In this document: in pieces, positions 25,601 through 41,100 of the stretch
Numbering within the stretch: position 1 is the first letter of the stretch
Layout: the number at the start of each line of letters is the position of its first letter
Source of the DNA: Hypoxylon rubiginosum
Lineage: Eukaryota; Ascomycota; Sordariomycetes; Xylariales; Hypoxylaceae
NCBI GenBank assembly: GCA_902806565.1
Contig: CADCXA010000031.1
Span: forward strand, 930,001 to 994,000
Direction: 5' to 3'
Length of the DNA stretch: 64,000 nt
Notes under the pieces: model-generated
Seen by the model: only the letters and a program-made list of their open reading frames with translations
Database searches by the model: none
Told to the model about the DNA's origin: nothing
Translations under genes and position numbers: made by a program

Positions 25601-27387
25601 GCTTATTTATTTATAGTTAATAAAAAAATAAGGTATAAAATTAAATACTTTTATTAAAAATCTATTTATTAAAAAATTTTTCTTTAAAATATTTATATTA
25701 ATTAATCGTTTATAACTTTATAAAAAACTTACTTAAAAATATAAAATTATTTAGTTATTTATTAAACCTGTTAATTTAATTATAAATAACTGTTTTATAA
25801 TTAAATATAAAACCTTTATTATATTAAAAAACCGGATTTAATATAAAGGTTTTTTTATATTAATTAATTAAATTAATAATAGTTTATAATATAACTTAAT
25901 TTTAAATTATAAATATAACATTTAATAACATTAAACGCTAGGTTTTTTTTTAATATAATTATTTTACTTATATATAAAAATATAATATAAAAAAAAATTA
26001 CTAGTTTATATTTATATATATTTATTAAATTTTTAAATATTAATAATTAAAATATACTTTTTTTTTAATCTAATAAACCATTTTATTTATTATATAATAA
26101 TATAAAATATACTAGTTTTATAAAACTGTTAATTTTATTTATATAAAATTTATATTATAATAATAAATTATTATATAATTTCCTAATTTAAAATAAAAAA
26201 GAATAATTATATCGGTAAATATTAATTAATTTTAAAAATTAAAAGTTTAAATTAATTTATATAATATTTATTTAAGTTAAATACAGTAAAAATAATAATA
26301 AAAGCGGTGGTAATAAAAGTGGTAATAATAAACGTAATAAAAACAATAAAATTAAAAGTAAAATAATTAAAAATAAAAAAACTAAATATAAAAAAACCGA
26401 AAATAAATAACTAATTAAAACCAGGGCTTAATTATAAAATTATTAATAAAAACTTATTAAAAATTAATTTTTAATTTATATTTATATAAATAAGTTATAT
26501 AGTTAATTACTTAAAATATTATAACTTTATTTTTATTTTATTTTATTTTTTAAACTTTTTTCACTATATTTTTTACTAGGAAAATATAGGTTTATTTAAC
26601 TTATTTAAATATTTAAAATATAACTTATTTAATGTTAAAATAGTAAAAATAACTAAAAAATTATATTAAAAATTATATATAAATATATAAAAAATAGTAT
26701 AAAAAATAACATATAAAACTATATAAAATAATATAATAAATAATATAAATAATATTAAGATAAAATTATTTATAGTAACTATAAAATAAATATTTTTTAA
26801 TTTATTTAAATTCTTCGCTTATTATTTACAAATACTTATAAAGAATATAAAATTTTAAGTTATTTTTTTATAACTTTTATAACTTTTAAATATTCTTAGA
26901 AATATCCTTTCTTTTTTTTTATAAATTAAGTTATATATTTTAAACTTAAAATAATCACTTTATATATTTAAATAAGTTTTTTATATTTAATAAAAAACAT
27001 GTTATAAAAATCTAAGCTTAATAATTTAAAAAGATAGTTAAATTTTACTTTTATAATAAATATTTTTAATATTAATAAATATAATATATATATATATATT
27101 TACCAGTTAAATTATTAATTATTAATATTATTTATAAAAAATCCTTAATTAAAATATTGGTTTTTAATGTTTAAAAAGGTTATAAATTAACAATAAATAT
27201 ATTTATTTTATTATTTATTAAACGTGTTATATTATTTATATTTTTATTTATATTATATATTAAAACTTAATTATTATTAATAAAAAGTATTATTTTATTT
27301 ATAATACTGTTAATTACATTTTTAGTTTTTTAAAATATATATTTATTTATTTATTTAATATTATAATTTTATTTATAATATAATTAT

Positions 27388-27533
27388 TTAAAACTTGAAA
27401 TTTATTTATTATACGATGGTTTATAATTTTAATATAAATGTTTATAATTTTAATATAATCGTTTAAAATTTAAAATTTATTTATTATATAATAGTTTATA
27501 ATTTTAATATAATGGTTTATAGTTTTAAATTTA
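27388..27533. repeat. two copies of a 74-bp unit
   Basis: Copies start at 27388 (tttaaaacttgaaatttatt) and 27462 (tttaaaatttaaaatttatt). They continue in parallel through a ggtttataattttaatata word. Most differences are C/T or G/A. Confidence 0.6.
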
Positions 27534-29099
27534 TTAATTAATTAATTATAGTTTTAAATAAATATTATATATATTTATACCTTAAATTTAATTATTTATA
27601 ACTTGTATTTATATGTTTAAAACTTACATTTAATTATTTATAATATAAAATATATTTAAAATTTTATTATTTTATTATATAATAAATAAATTAATATATT
27701 TTATAAACTTTTATAATAAAACTTAGTAATTATTTATTATAATAATAAAATTTAACTAATTATTAATATTTATTATAAAAATAAAATAAAAAAAATATAA
27801 ATTTAATTTAAAATAAAATATTTAAAAAAAGAATTTATAATATTAATTAAAAAGAAAAAAAGCCTTTATTATACTTTATATATTTATTTAGTAACCTAAT
27901 TTAATATAAATATATAAATATAACTTAATAAAATTATATTTTTTTATATATTTATTTTAATTTAATTAATTATTTTTATTATTAAAAATATAATAAATAT
28001 TTTTTTATAACCTAGAAAATATAAAAATCACCTGTTTTTTATTATTAAAATTTTATAATCTATAAATTTATTTTCTTTTTAAAATATATATTAACATTTA
28101 AAACTTAATTAATTATATAAATATAGTTTAAAAAACGTTATTATATACAGGATTTTATATATATAATATAATATATTAAATATCACTATAAAATAAATTA
28201 TTTTTTAAAAAAAAAAAAAGTTAACTAATTATTTTATAATTATATAAAAGGTGAAAAATCCAAAAAATATCTAGTAATTATAAACATATTATTATAATAT
28301 AAAAATATATATTTAAAATAAAGTTATTGTTTTTAAATAAAATTTTTACTAGTATATAATATTATTAAAAAAATTTATAAAAAAAACAAATATATTAATA
28401 TATTTACAGTTTTATATGTTTTTAAATTAATTAATTTCGTTTTTCCTAGTTTTAATATAAAAAATAATATAAATATTTTTAACTAATTAATATTATAATA
28501 AAAAAAATAAATATACTAATAAAAGTTTAATTATTTAGTTTTTATTTTTAATAAAATTATAATCTTAATAAATATTAATTACTTTTATTCTTAACTTTAA
28601 AATATTTCCCTTTTTTTTTATAGTTATATTAATAAAAAACATTATATAATTATTAAATATTTCATATCTAAGCCTTATTATTTAGTTATATTATTAATTT
28701 ATTATATAACTTTATTTTTATTAAATTTTACTATATTTATTAACCCTTTTTAACTCTTATAAAATTTTCTTAAATATTTCTTTGGTTTTTTAATATTAAT
28801 AACATTTTAACTAACCATTATTTTTTTTATTTTATTTTATATTATTAGTATAAAATAAACTACCACGCTTATTTTATTAACTGGTTTAGTTTTTTAAATT
28901 TTTTATTATATCTTTTATTATTATAAAAATATTTAATTTTTATTTTTAAAAACCGTATTTTTAATTTAAAGTATAAAAATCTATGTATTTTTTAACATCT
29001 TATAATTTTAATATATAAAAAATTATAAATATATGTTTTATTTTAATTATATTTATAAAAATATCTTTTTTTACTAGTTATAAAGTTTTTTTAAACTAT

Positions 29100-29350
29100 A
29101 ATTTTTTTATAATAAAAAAAGGATTTATTATTTAAAAAACCATATAATTTAAAAAATAAAAACGATTTATTTTCTTTAAAAAAACTATATAATATATTAA
29201 AAAAGTTTAACTTATTTTTTATTAAAAGATTATATAACTTAAATAAAATCAGTTTACTTATTATAAAAAGATTAAAAAAAATTAGTTTATTTTTTAATAA
29301 AAGATTATATAATTTAAATAAGGTTAATTTATATCTTATAAAAAAACCTT
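29100..29350. repeat. degenerate short tandem repeats (about 40-50 bp)
   Basis: Words of the form aaaagattatataatttaaataa followed by agtttattt recur four or five times with spacing near 40-50 bp. Copies differ mainly by C/T changes. The origin is unknown. Confidence 0.5.
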
Positions 29351-29784
29351 AATTAATTAAATTAATAATAGAATTTTAATCTTAAAAATTAAAAAAACTT
29401 TATAAAATATAAGTAACTTAATATATAAATTAAAAATTAAATATTATTATATTAATATATATTAATATATATAAAGTATATTATAATATTTTATTTTAAT
29501 TTACCTAGTTAAATTATATATTTTATTTTTTTAAGTTTATAATGTTTTAAATATTTAAAATATTTATATTACGTTATTTAATATTATTTTAAAACGCTAG
29601 CTTGGTTTTATCCTTTTTTTAAATATAAAAACATTTAATATATAATTTAAGGATAACATTTTTTTTAAAATTAATTTTATATTAATAAACTTTTTTCTAA
29701 TAATACCGTTTTTATTATTATTATTTAAATTAAACTAAAAATTAACCATCGCTTTATTATTATTTAAAAAAAGGTTATTTATTT

Positions 29785-29884
29785 TATTTAAATGTAACGT
29801 GTTTAATTTAAAGTTTAATAAAAAACTTTCTACCTTATTTAAATATAATATATTTAATTTAAAGTTTAATAAAAAACTTTCCGT
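29785..29884. repeat. two copies of a 50-bp unit
   Basis: The unit starts ttatttaaat and contains tttaatttaaagtttaataa followed by aaaactttc. It occurs at 29785 and again at 29835, with transition-type differences between the copies. Confidence 0.65.
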
Positions 29885-31147
29885 TTTATTATTTAATAAT
29901 TACTTTTTTATTTTATTATTTAATAATAAATTTTTTTTTATATTATTTAATAATATAATTAAAATTTAAAATATTAGATTTTTATTTTTTTAATATATCT
30001 TATCTTTTTAATATATTATAACTTTTAAATTTATTATAAAATGGATTAAATATATAAAAAAAATATAAAAGTTTAATATAAATAAAATATTTAATGTTTT
30101 TTTTTAACGATTAAAATTTAAACTTAATAATATTATTTTTAATAATAAGTTTTTTAGTGAAAATAATTATAATATGTTAATAGTAATTTTAAACACCGTT
30201 ATAAAAACTAAATAAATATATAATTAATTTAAAAGGTTATTACTAAAAATATACTATAAAATAAAAGTAATTAAATTTAAAAAAACAATATTAACTAAAA
30301 AACTTATACCTAAAAAACTTAAGTTAAATAATAACCTAAATTAAATAAATAATTAATAAGAAAAATAAGGTAAAAATATAAAAATAAATATTATAATAAA
30401 AAAAACTATTATTTAAAAAACTTATTAAAATATAATATTTAATAATTATATTTATATAAATTAAAGTTTAATTAAAAAAGTTTTAAATTTACTTATACTT
30501 AAATGTATTTTTTCTTTTTTTAATAAAATTACTAAAAAAATATAATTTAATTTATAAAAATTTCTTATATTAATATTTAATATTATTTTAAAATTATTAA
30601 TATATAAAATTATAATATATATATTATAATTAAAACTTAATAAAAATAATATATTTATATATATATTTATTAAAATTATATGTAATAAAAAAGTTCTATT
30701 TATTTGGTTTTTTATAAAATTAAAAAGTAACGGTTTTAATAAGTGTTTTATTAATTAAATTAAAAAAAACCAAGTTATTATTAATTTAACAATGTATATT
30801 AATTTGGTAAGGATATTTAATAATTAACTATAAAATATATTAAATATTAACGAATTTAAATTAAATATTATTATATTTAGTTTTATTTTTAATAAAATAA
30901 ATACGTGTTTTTATATTATATAACGGTAAATATAAAATAATATCGCTTTTTTTTATATTTATTATATTAATATTTTTATTTTAATAAAAAAAAAAAAAAT
31001 ATAAAAACTTACGTATAATAATTTTTAATATTATTTATTAAATAAAAAAAAGAAATTATACTTTATTAGTAATTATTAGTTATATAATAATATTATAAAT
31101 AATAGTTAATATCTTATTAGTATTATTTTTTTTATTATAATATAAAG

Positions 31148-31570
31148 GATATTTTTATAAAAATAACCAGGTATTTTAACCTCGATTTTTACTGGTTTTA
31201 AATAAGCTTTTTATTTTATTATAAGATTTAATTTTTATAAAAAAACGGCTAGTGAGATGTTTTTATAAGAATACGTAGATATTTTAATTTTTATTATTTA
31301 TAAATAAGTTATTTTATTTATTATAAGGTTTAATTTTTATTAAATTATAACCAGTAAAATATTTTTTTAAACATTTATTAATATCTTTATTTTTAATAGT
31401 TAAAAGTGGGTTATATTATTTACCGTAAAGTTCGATTTTTATAAACCTAGTAATATCACCGTTTAAATAATAAAAAAAATATTTTTTTAAAAACATGTTA
31501 ATATTTTAACTTTAGCCGCTTATAAATAAAAAACTAGGTTTAATTACTATAAATAAGTGTTAAATATTTA
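31148..31570. repeat. degenerate tandem repeats of about 105-120 bp
   Basis: Four approximate units start near 31148, 31256, 31357 and 31480. Each begins with a gatatttttataa-like word and holds a tttaatttttat word. They are more diverged than the 141-bp array and retain more C and G than their surroundings. Confidence 0.45.
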
Positions 31571-34500
31571 ACCGTTTATAAAGTAAAACACCTTAAATAT
31601 ATAAATATAATTAAAGAATTTATAATAAAACTAAATAAAATAAAAGCTTTTTATAAATTAAATATTAAAATAATATATATTATAAAATTTTTAAAAGTTT
31701 TTATAGTTATTTTTATTAGTTTAATTTATTTATAGTAAAATTATTTATAATAAAATTATTCGTGTAAAAACAGTTTATATTTAATATAATATTTATTTTT
31801 AAATCCTTTATTAAATTTTTCTAATAAATTACCTTAGGATAAATAAAAAGTTAAAAAATTAAAATATTATATTAAAGTAATTTTTAATTAATTAAAATGG
31901 ATTATTTTTTTCTTTTTTTTTTTTTAACTTTTCCTTCTTTTTTTTTTTTTTTAATTATTATAAAAAATAATATCGGTGTTAATAATAAAAGTATTATTTA
32001 TAATAAAAACATATTTAAAATAACTATTTATTAAAAAAGTAAAATTTATAATGTCTTATTAATTTTTAATAACTAATAATATTATAATATTTTTTTTAAT
32101 ATAAATAAAACATTTATAATAATTTTAATAAAACATATTAACTTTTATTTTTTTTATAATATTAATACACTTATAATTTATTTTTACTAGTTATATATTT
32201 ATTTAGTTTTTTTTTTTATTAATATTTAATATATTATTTATTAATAATAAATAGTTAAATAAAAGTAGTATCTTTTTATAACTTATTATAATAAAATCCT
32301 TTTAGTTTATAATATATATAATTATTAATTTAAATTATTATTTTTTTTTTATTAAAACGTTAAACGTTTAATTATAATTATAATATTAATTAATTAAAAT
32401 AAATATATAAAATATTAATATTTATTTATAATTATAATATATTACTTTTTTATAAAAAAACTGCTATTTATAATAATTATATATAAAAACTATTTTTTAT
32501 ATATTTTCTTATAATTAAAATTAATTAAAATTATAATTAAAATTATTATTATTAATCGCATTATTTAAAACCTTTTTATCTTCTTATAATTAAAAAACTT
32601 CTTAAATTATAATACACTTTTTTTAAAATAACTATTATTCTTTTTAATAGAATTATTTTTTTTATTATTACTTTTTTTTTTTTTTATATACTTAATATAA
32701 TTTTTTATTATAAGTATCACCTATTTAAACCAGAAAAAATAATTAACTATAAAAAAAAAAAAAAAAACATTAATAGTTAAATATATAAAATTAATTATAG
32801 TTAATTTACTTTATAAATTATTAATTATTATTAAATATTTAATTAATTTAATAAATCTTTTTTATATTTTATAAAAAGCGATAAAAATATTTATAATAAA
32901 TATAAAAAATATATTAAAAAACGTATCTTTTAAAAAATATAAAATTAATTTTATTAATAATTACGTGGAATAAATACGTTATATTTTAGTTAATATAAAA
33001 CATTTTATTATAATAATATTTATTATTATATAATTGTTATATATATTATTAGTTTCTTTTAATTTATAGTTAAAAATATTTAAAAATCTCGACTAAATTT
33101 ACTTGCTTTTTAAATTTTAAAAATTTAAAATAAAAGTAATCCTTTAACGTTTATTTATTTATAACTTTTTATTTAATATATATAATGTTTTTAATAATAT
33201 ATTTAATTTTAAAAAACAGGTTATAAAATACTTTTACCGTTTAATATTATATAGTAAAAAACAATTTCTTTAAAATTAAAAAAAAAGAATAATAGTTATT
33301 ATTTCTTTTAAAATAAAAAAAAAAAAAATTAAATATATGTTTTAAATATTTATTTTTTGTAACTTTAATAACTATAATACCTAGCCGGTTTCCACTTAAG
33401 TTATTAAGTTATTTAACTTTTTAAAACTTTAGTAATTTAATAAAAATATTAAATTTAAATTTATAATAAAAATATTAGTTAAATTAATAAAAATATTACT
33501 TTTATTTATAATTAACATAAAATCTATAAATAAATTAAAAATAATAAATATTAAAGCTTTATTATTTATAATTAGTATAAAATTTATAAATAAAATAAAA
33601 ACAATATATAATAAAAATTTAATAATTATAATTAAAGTAAAAGTAATATTTATTCTAACGTTTTATTAAGTTTTATTAATTTTAATTAATAAAAAAAGAA
33701 ATATTTATAATAATAAAAATAAAATATAAATAATTACTTAACATATAAGTAAATTTATTATATATGTTACTAGTATATTATTTTAATATTAAATTAATTT
33801 TTATATTAATTTAAAGGGTTATATATTTATTTTATTTTTAAATATATAATGTTTCTTAGTTATTTTTATTAAATAAAAGGGAAAAACTATAAAAACAATA
33901 AAAAAAAACTAATTAATATATTTATTTATTTATAAATAAATTTTTAATTTAAATTAAATAATTCCCTTATTTTATTTAAATTTATTATATAAAATAAATA
34001 TATATACTTAATTTATTTATATAAATAAAATACATATACTTTAATTTAAATATAAAAACGCCCGGCTTGTTTAATAACGCTAATAATTTAATTTTAAATA
34101 TAAATCTTAACTTAGAAAAAGGTTATATATTAATAAAATTTATATAAAAATAAATAATTTTATTTAATTAAATTACTAAAAGCGTATAAAAACGTATAAA
34201 TTAATAATTATATATATAATAATATTAGTTTAAATGTTTAACCTTTAAAATATTTTAATATTTAACTAATTTATTTAATTTTTTATTATTATAATCACTT
34301 AATTATAATTTATTACTTTTATATTTTAATATTATTTTACATTTCTTTTATATTTTCTTACCCCTTTTTTTTTTTTTTAATATAAATTTTAATAATAAGT
34401 TTAATAATAATAAATTTAATATCTTAATTATAGTTAATTATATATAAATTAAATTTTATAATAAAATATAAGGTATAAATTATAAGTAAATTTATCGGTA

Positions 34501-35125
34501 TAACAATTTTAATAATAAAATAAAATATCTTATTTATAATAAACGTTTTTATTAAAATATTAATAATAATTATAAAAAAAAAATAAAAATGTAATAAATA
34601 TTATAAGATTTATTATCGCTTTTACTTTAATTTAAAATTTATATATTTATTATTTAATATTATATTAATAAAAATAAAAAAATATTTATTTAAATGTTTA
34701 AATAATATAAATTTATTTATTATTTATTAAAAAAAAAATTTAATATAACTAAAAATAAACTATATAAATATTAAATTAAATAAATATTATATATATTTAA
34801 ATTATTTTCTTTAAAAATATATTATTATTAAGTTATATAATAATAAATAATAAATAATTAATAATAATTAAATTATAATATTTATAAAATATTTTAAAAA
34901 AAAAAAAAAAGCCTTTATTTAGTTTTAATTATTAGATAACTTTATAAAAATATAAAATATATTAATTAATTTTTATATATTTTAATTAAAAATTAAAAAT
35001 TTTTTAATTAATAATATATATAAAATTTATATTATAATGTTTATATTATGTATTTATAAGCCGTGAAAAGTTTGTTATTTTTTATTTTTTATTATATTTA
35101 TATTAAAAACGCCGACTTTTTTAAG

Positions 35126-35200
35126 TTAGTTACTTTTAAACTAGTTATTTTTAAATTAACCATTTTTAAGCTAACTATTTTTAAATTAACTATTTTTATT
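35126..35200 (+). repeat. five 15-bp tandem units
   Basis: The units ttagttacttttaaa, ctagttatttttaaa, ttaaccatttttaag, ctaactatttttaaa and ttaactatttttatt follow one another without a gap. Translated on the plus strand they read as a five-residue FKLTI-like repeat. The surrounding frame is short, and I do not call a gene. Confidence 0.7.
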
Positions 35201-36889
35201 AAATTAATTATTTATATTAAGTTAACTTTAATTATTAATTTTTAAATTTAAAAATAAAATAATATATTATATAATAACTTAATATATATATTTTTATTAA
35301 TATTTATTAAAAAGTTTTATTTAGTTTAAATAAAACTGTTAATTATATTAATAAAAATTATAATCACTTTAATATAATATACATTTTACTAAAAAAATTA
35401 ATATAAAAAAAAATTCCTAAATTAATTAATAATAACAATTTTAACTTACTTTTAATTTAAAAAATATTTATTAATTATTAAATAAATAAACTTATTTTTT
35501 AAACTTAAAAACACTTTATTATAAAAAATAATAATATATTAGTAATAAAAATAAACTTTAACTTTAAAATAAAGTTAAAATTAAATAAAATTAATACTAT
35601 TAATACTTTAAAAACCACTTTAAAATCTAATAAAATTATTATAATTAATTAATTATTAATATATAATATATATACTTATAAATAAAAAGCTAGTTTATTA
35701 TTAATTAAACTTATTAATAAAATTTAAAAGCGCCGAATAATAATAATAACAGCTATTATTATTTTTAAAAAAATTTAAAAATAATTTTCATTTTTAATAA
35801 ATATAATATTAATTAATATATAAAAGTAATAAAGCTTAAATATTATTAAAAATTTCTTTATAAATAATAATAATTTATAAGTTATTATTATTATATTAAA
35901 TTAAATATTATATTTTTAAATTTTAAATAAACTTATATTAATTTATTATTTTATATTATTATATTATTATTAATTAATTGATTTTTTAACATTAACATCT
36001 TATATTTTTAAGTTAATTAATAAAACTATAAATAATAACTAAAAGATATTATTTATATAAAATTATAATATTAATATATATAATTTTCTTGTTTATAACT
36101 TAAAATATAAAAATAATAATAACTTATAAATAAAATATTATTCTTAGATATATTTATAAAAACCGGTATTATAATTTTAAAAAAAAAAGTATTTTATTAA
36201 AATTTATTTATATTTTTTTTTATTAGAAGTTTAAATATTTCCAATTATTATATATATAGTATAATATATTATAATATAATAAATACCGTTATTATTAAAA
36301 ATATTAAAATTTAATATTAATTTTAAATTAAAATAATTAAAATAATATTAATATATAATTATAAATATTAATATAAATTTATTAAAAGAAATAATATAGT
36401 AATATAATAATAAATTACTAGTATAATTATTAAATAAATATATAAAAAATAAATTCAGGATTTAAAAATAATATATATATATAATAAATTAAATAAATAT
36501 AAAAATTTAAATAAGGTTTATAATATTTAAAAAACTTAGTAAATTAGTTTTATATATATTTTTATTATAAATTTATAATTATTTAACTAATTAAAATAAA
36601 TAAAATTAATTATTATTAAATAATAATTTTAATTAAATAAGCGGATTATTTTTTAGTTATATATAAATAATAATATTATATAACAATGTGAAAATTAAAA
36701 GCGAAGTTATTAATTTAATAATAAAAAAAAAATAATACTTAAAAATAATAAACAGTTTTAAAATAAATAAAATAATAATATTTAAAACTAATATTTATAA
36801 TTAATAAATATATATAGTAATAAATATATAATATAATATAAATAAATAATATAAAAAATAAAATTATTATTTATAATAATATTTAGTAA

Positions 36890-36955
36890 AAATAACTTAA
36901 TAATAATTAAGTAATAACTTAATAATAACTTATTAATAATTTAAATATAACTTAA
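36890..36955 (-). repeat. internal 11-bp array, opposite orientation
   Basis: About four cttaataataa-like units with an 11-bp period. They are the reverse complement of the ttattattaag units at the right end of the block, and may be a subterminal part of a nested element. Confidence 0.5.
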
Positions 36956-38058
36956 AAATAATTATAAATTTATTATATCTTAATATAAATTACTTTTTAC
37001 TTTTAATATATTTTTTTATTTAATAAAAGCTTAATATATTAACATTTAATTTATAATTTTAAAAACATATTATAAATATTTTTAATATATTAAAATAATA
37101 ACGTTTAAGTTATTTATTAAAACTAATAATAATAAAAATAACATAATATTTTTTTTTAATATATATATTAATTTTTATATGTTTAAAAATTAAATATTAA
37201 TAAAATTAATAAATATAAAAAGTATTTTAATTACTTAAAACCTTTATTTTAATTATAAATATTTTTATAATATTTAAAATTTTTTAAATTATTATTAAAT
37301 TATTATATAACTATTATTAAATTATTATTTAACGTTAATTTAATTATTTTTTAGTTATAACTAATAAAAATAAAATTTATTTTAAATAAAAATTTTATTA
37401 GTTAAATTCTTATAAATTAATTAATATTAGTTTTATTATTAATTAATAATATTTAATTGGTTTTTTAAAGTAAGAAAAGTATATTAAAAAAGGTTATAAA
37501 TTTCTAAATATATTTATAAGTTAAAATACTAGTAAATATTATAATAACTTAATAATAAATAATATATTAATTATTATAATATCTTTTAATAGTTAAATCT
37601 TAATCTTTTAATATAATAATAATATATAAATTAAATTAAAATTTAATTAACATTTAAAAATTAATAAATTATAAAATATATAATTAAAATTATACTTAAA
37701 TTTAATATTATATATAATATTGTTTTTAAAACTAAAAAAAATATAAATATACTAATAATTATATAAAAGATTTTAACTAATAGTTATAATTTTAAAAATA
37801 TTAATATAACTTTTATATTAAAATAAATATATAAATTATAACTAAATAATAATTTAATTAAAATTAAATAATGGTTAATAAATATAATTAATTCATTGCT
37901 AACTTTTTTTATATTAATTAAAAAATTTATTATTAAAAATTTATAAAATACTTTTTAAATATTAATAAAATAAATATTAATTAAATAATATAATATTTTA
38001 TATAAATTTATTTTTATAAAAAACTAATATAATATATAATTCTATTATAAACCTAGGT

Positions 38059-38138
38059 AAACTATTATTAAATTATTATTAAATTATTATTTAATTATTA
38101 TTTAATTATTATTTAATTATTATTTAATTTAATTTATT
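38059..38138 (+). repeat. internal 11-bp array
   Basis: Seven near-perfect units (aaactattatt, aaattattatt, then taattattatt repeated) with an 11-bp period. This is the same motif type as the arrays next to both terminal repeats, here deep inside the block. Confidence 0.6.
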
Positions 38139-41100
38139 AATATTAATTAATTATAATTTATAAAAACTTAAAATCGTTATAATAAACCTAATTATAAATT
38201 AATTTAAAGTTAAAATATAAAAATATTTACACTTTTAGCTTTATATTAACTAGTTAATAAATTAAGTATATAAATAAAGTTTTTATAATATAATAAAAAA
38301 AAACTTTCCATTATTAAATAAGTTTTATATATTTAAAATAAATAATATTTTATTTAAATATTTAAAAAGTAATAAGCTTGTTATTTAAATAGTTAAAAGA
38401 TAATAATTATTATATTATATTAAAATATTTAAAAAAGTAAAAATTAAAAAGAAGAAAAAAAATAATAAAAATAAAATAATCCTAACGTTTAATTAAATAT
38501 TAACATCTTAAATATAAATTTAACTGGTATTAAATAATAATTTAAATAAAATTAATTATAATAATTATATTATTAGCTTTTAATTAACGTTAAATAATAG
38601 TTTAATTAAAGTTAATTATAATGTTAATTTTATTAAATTAAAAAAGTTTAAATTTAATAATTTTTTATATTTTTAAATACTAGTAATACTAATAAATTTT
38701 ATTATTAAGTTATATTTAATAAATAATGTTAATTATATATTAATAAATGGTTAAAATAAGTTTAATATAATTATCATTTAATTAAACAATTAATTAATAA
38801 TTTTTTAATAATTAAATATTATAATAAATAATAATAAATTTAAAAATAATAATAATTATTATTTTATAAGCTTATTATTTTTATTAGAAATTAAAATTAA
38901 AATTAAAAATAATAAAACCGGGGTTAATATTATTAAAAATAATAATAATGGTTTTAAAAATGGTTTAATAATTAGTAAAAATAATAAAGTTATTAAAAAT
39001 ATAAAAACCAAATTAATAATAGTTAAATAAAAGTTAGAAAATAAATTAATAACAATTTAATAATAATAGTTAAATAAAAATTTAATAATTATTATTAAAA
39101 AGTTTAAAAAAAAAAAATATAACTTACTTACATTATTTAATAAATAACGAATAATTAAATACTAAGTTAAAAATATAAATATATTTATTTTTAATTTAAA
39201 TAAATATTTTTTACGTAAGTAAATTAAATATTAATATAATAAATTAATTTACTTATATATTTATTAAAAGCTTATTTATATTAAAAATTATATTAACTTA
39301 TTTTAATTTTTATATAAATTTATATAACTTTTATTATTATTAATTTATTTACTAGTAGCCCTTTTTCCTTATAATAATAAATATTATAATCGCTATAAAT
39401 AATAACTAATTAAAAGTTATTAATTATTATATTTATTACATTTATTAATTATATTAATTAATATAAAAATAACTTTATATATATATTTATATTAATTATA
39501 TATTATTTTAAAACTTTTTTAATATAATAATTATTTATTTAATTATATTTAATATATAATATTTTGGTTAATAAATTTAAATTTTATAAAAAATTATATA
39601 TATAATTTATTTTTTTAAATTTAATTTATTAAAATAAAACCTTAAAAATATATTTTTTTTTATATATTTCTTTTCTTTAAAACATCATAACTAAGAAAAA
39701 CAATATCCTTATTTAACTTTTAAAATTTATTTATAACATTATTAAATATAAAATAAGTAATATTAAAATTTATATTTATTTTAATATTAATATTATTAAA
39801 TTTATTATTATATTTTTAAACTTATTTATATTTCTTATAATTTTTATTATTTTCTAAGTTAAAAAAATGCTTTTTATAAACGTTTAAATTATATAAACGC
39901 TTTTAATAATCGTTAAATTTAAATTTAAACTTATTAAACGTTAATATTTTATTACTTTAAATAAAATAGTTATTATTATTAATTAAACTTAAATTATATA
40001 TATATTTATTACTTTTATTTATAAATTAACTATAACTTTTTTTAAATTTTAATATAAACTTATCTTAGATTTTATATATGTTTTTATTATTATTATAAAT
40101 TTATATTAAATAATAAAAATATAATATAAAAATAATATATATAGTTTTTAAATAAAAAATATTTTATATAAAATAATTAAAAAAAAACTTAACTTTAATA
40201 CCTAAAAAATCCTGGTAAATATAATTATAATATATTATATATATATTATATAAATATTTTATATTTAATTTAATAATTTTAAAAATAAAAACATATTAAT
40301 TATTTAGCTTTTTTAAAATAATAATAAGCTTTTTATAATTAAATATATAATAAATATTATTATAAAAAAAAAACATATTATTTAAGTTATTAATAAGTTT
40401 ATTATTATTTGGTATTTTTATATATTATTTTATATAATTAATATTAAATTATAATTTAACTTTTTTTAATATTAAATATACTGTTTTTATTTTTATATTA
40501 TATTATATAATTTAGTAAATTTTATTATAATTAATAACAGCTATATAACCAGTTAAATTAATTAATGAAAAAATAAATATAAATATAATAACAGTTTATT
40601 AAGCGGTAAAAAAAAAAAGTGTTAAAACGGTTTTTATTAATATATTAAAAAAATTAATAAAAATACCATTTAAAAATATAATAAAACGTAATAAAAAAGT
40701 ATTAAAAATATAAAAAAACTATTAATTATTAAAAAAAAATATTATAATATATAACTTTAAATTTATTATAATTAAAACCTAAAAATATAAAATAAATATA
40801 AAAATAAATTTATATAATTAAAAATATAAAAATAATAAATCCTTTAAATAATAATATTATTAATTATTAATAATATAATAACTAAAACGGAATTAATATT
40901 TTAAAGGCTTTTAAAATATAAAAAATATAAAATATCCTTATTAAATATATTATTATAAAACTAAATATTTTTAATTATAATATAATAAATATATATTATA
41001 AAATTATAATTAATATTATTATAATTTAAAGTAAAAAAAAATAAAAATAGTTTTATATATTTAAAGTAATTAAAATATTTAATATTAATTACTAGTTTTA

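Noticed and set aside
35063..35245. 60-residue frame with FKLTI repeats in the AT block
   Set aside because: It is a 15-bp simple repeat in RIP-mutated DNA with no start context or homologous domain. It is listed only as a repeat.
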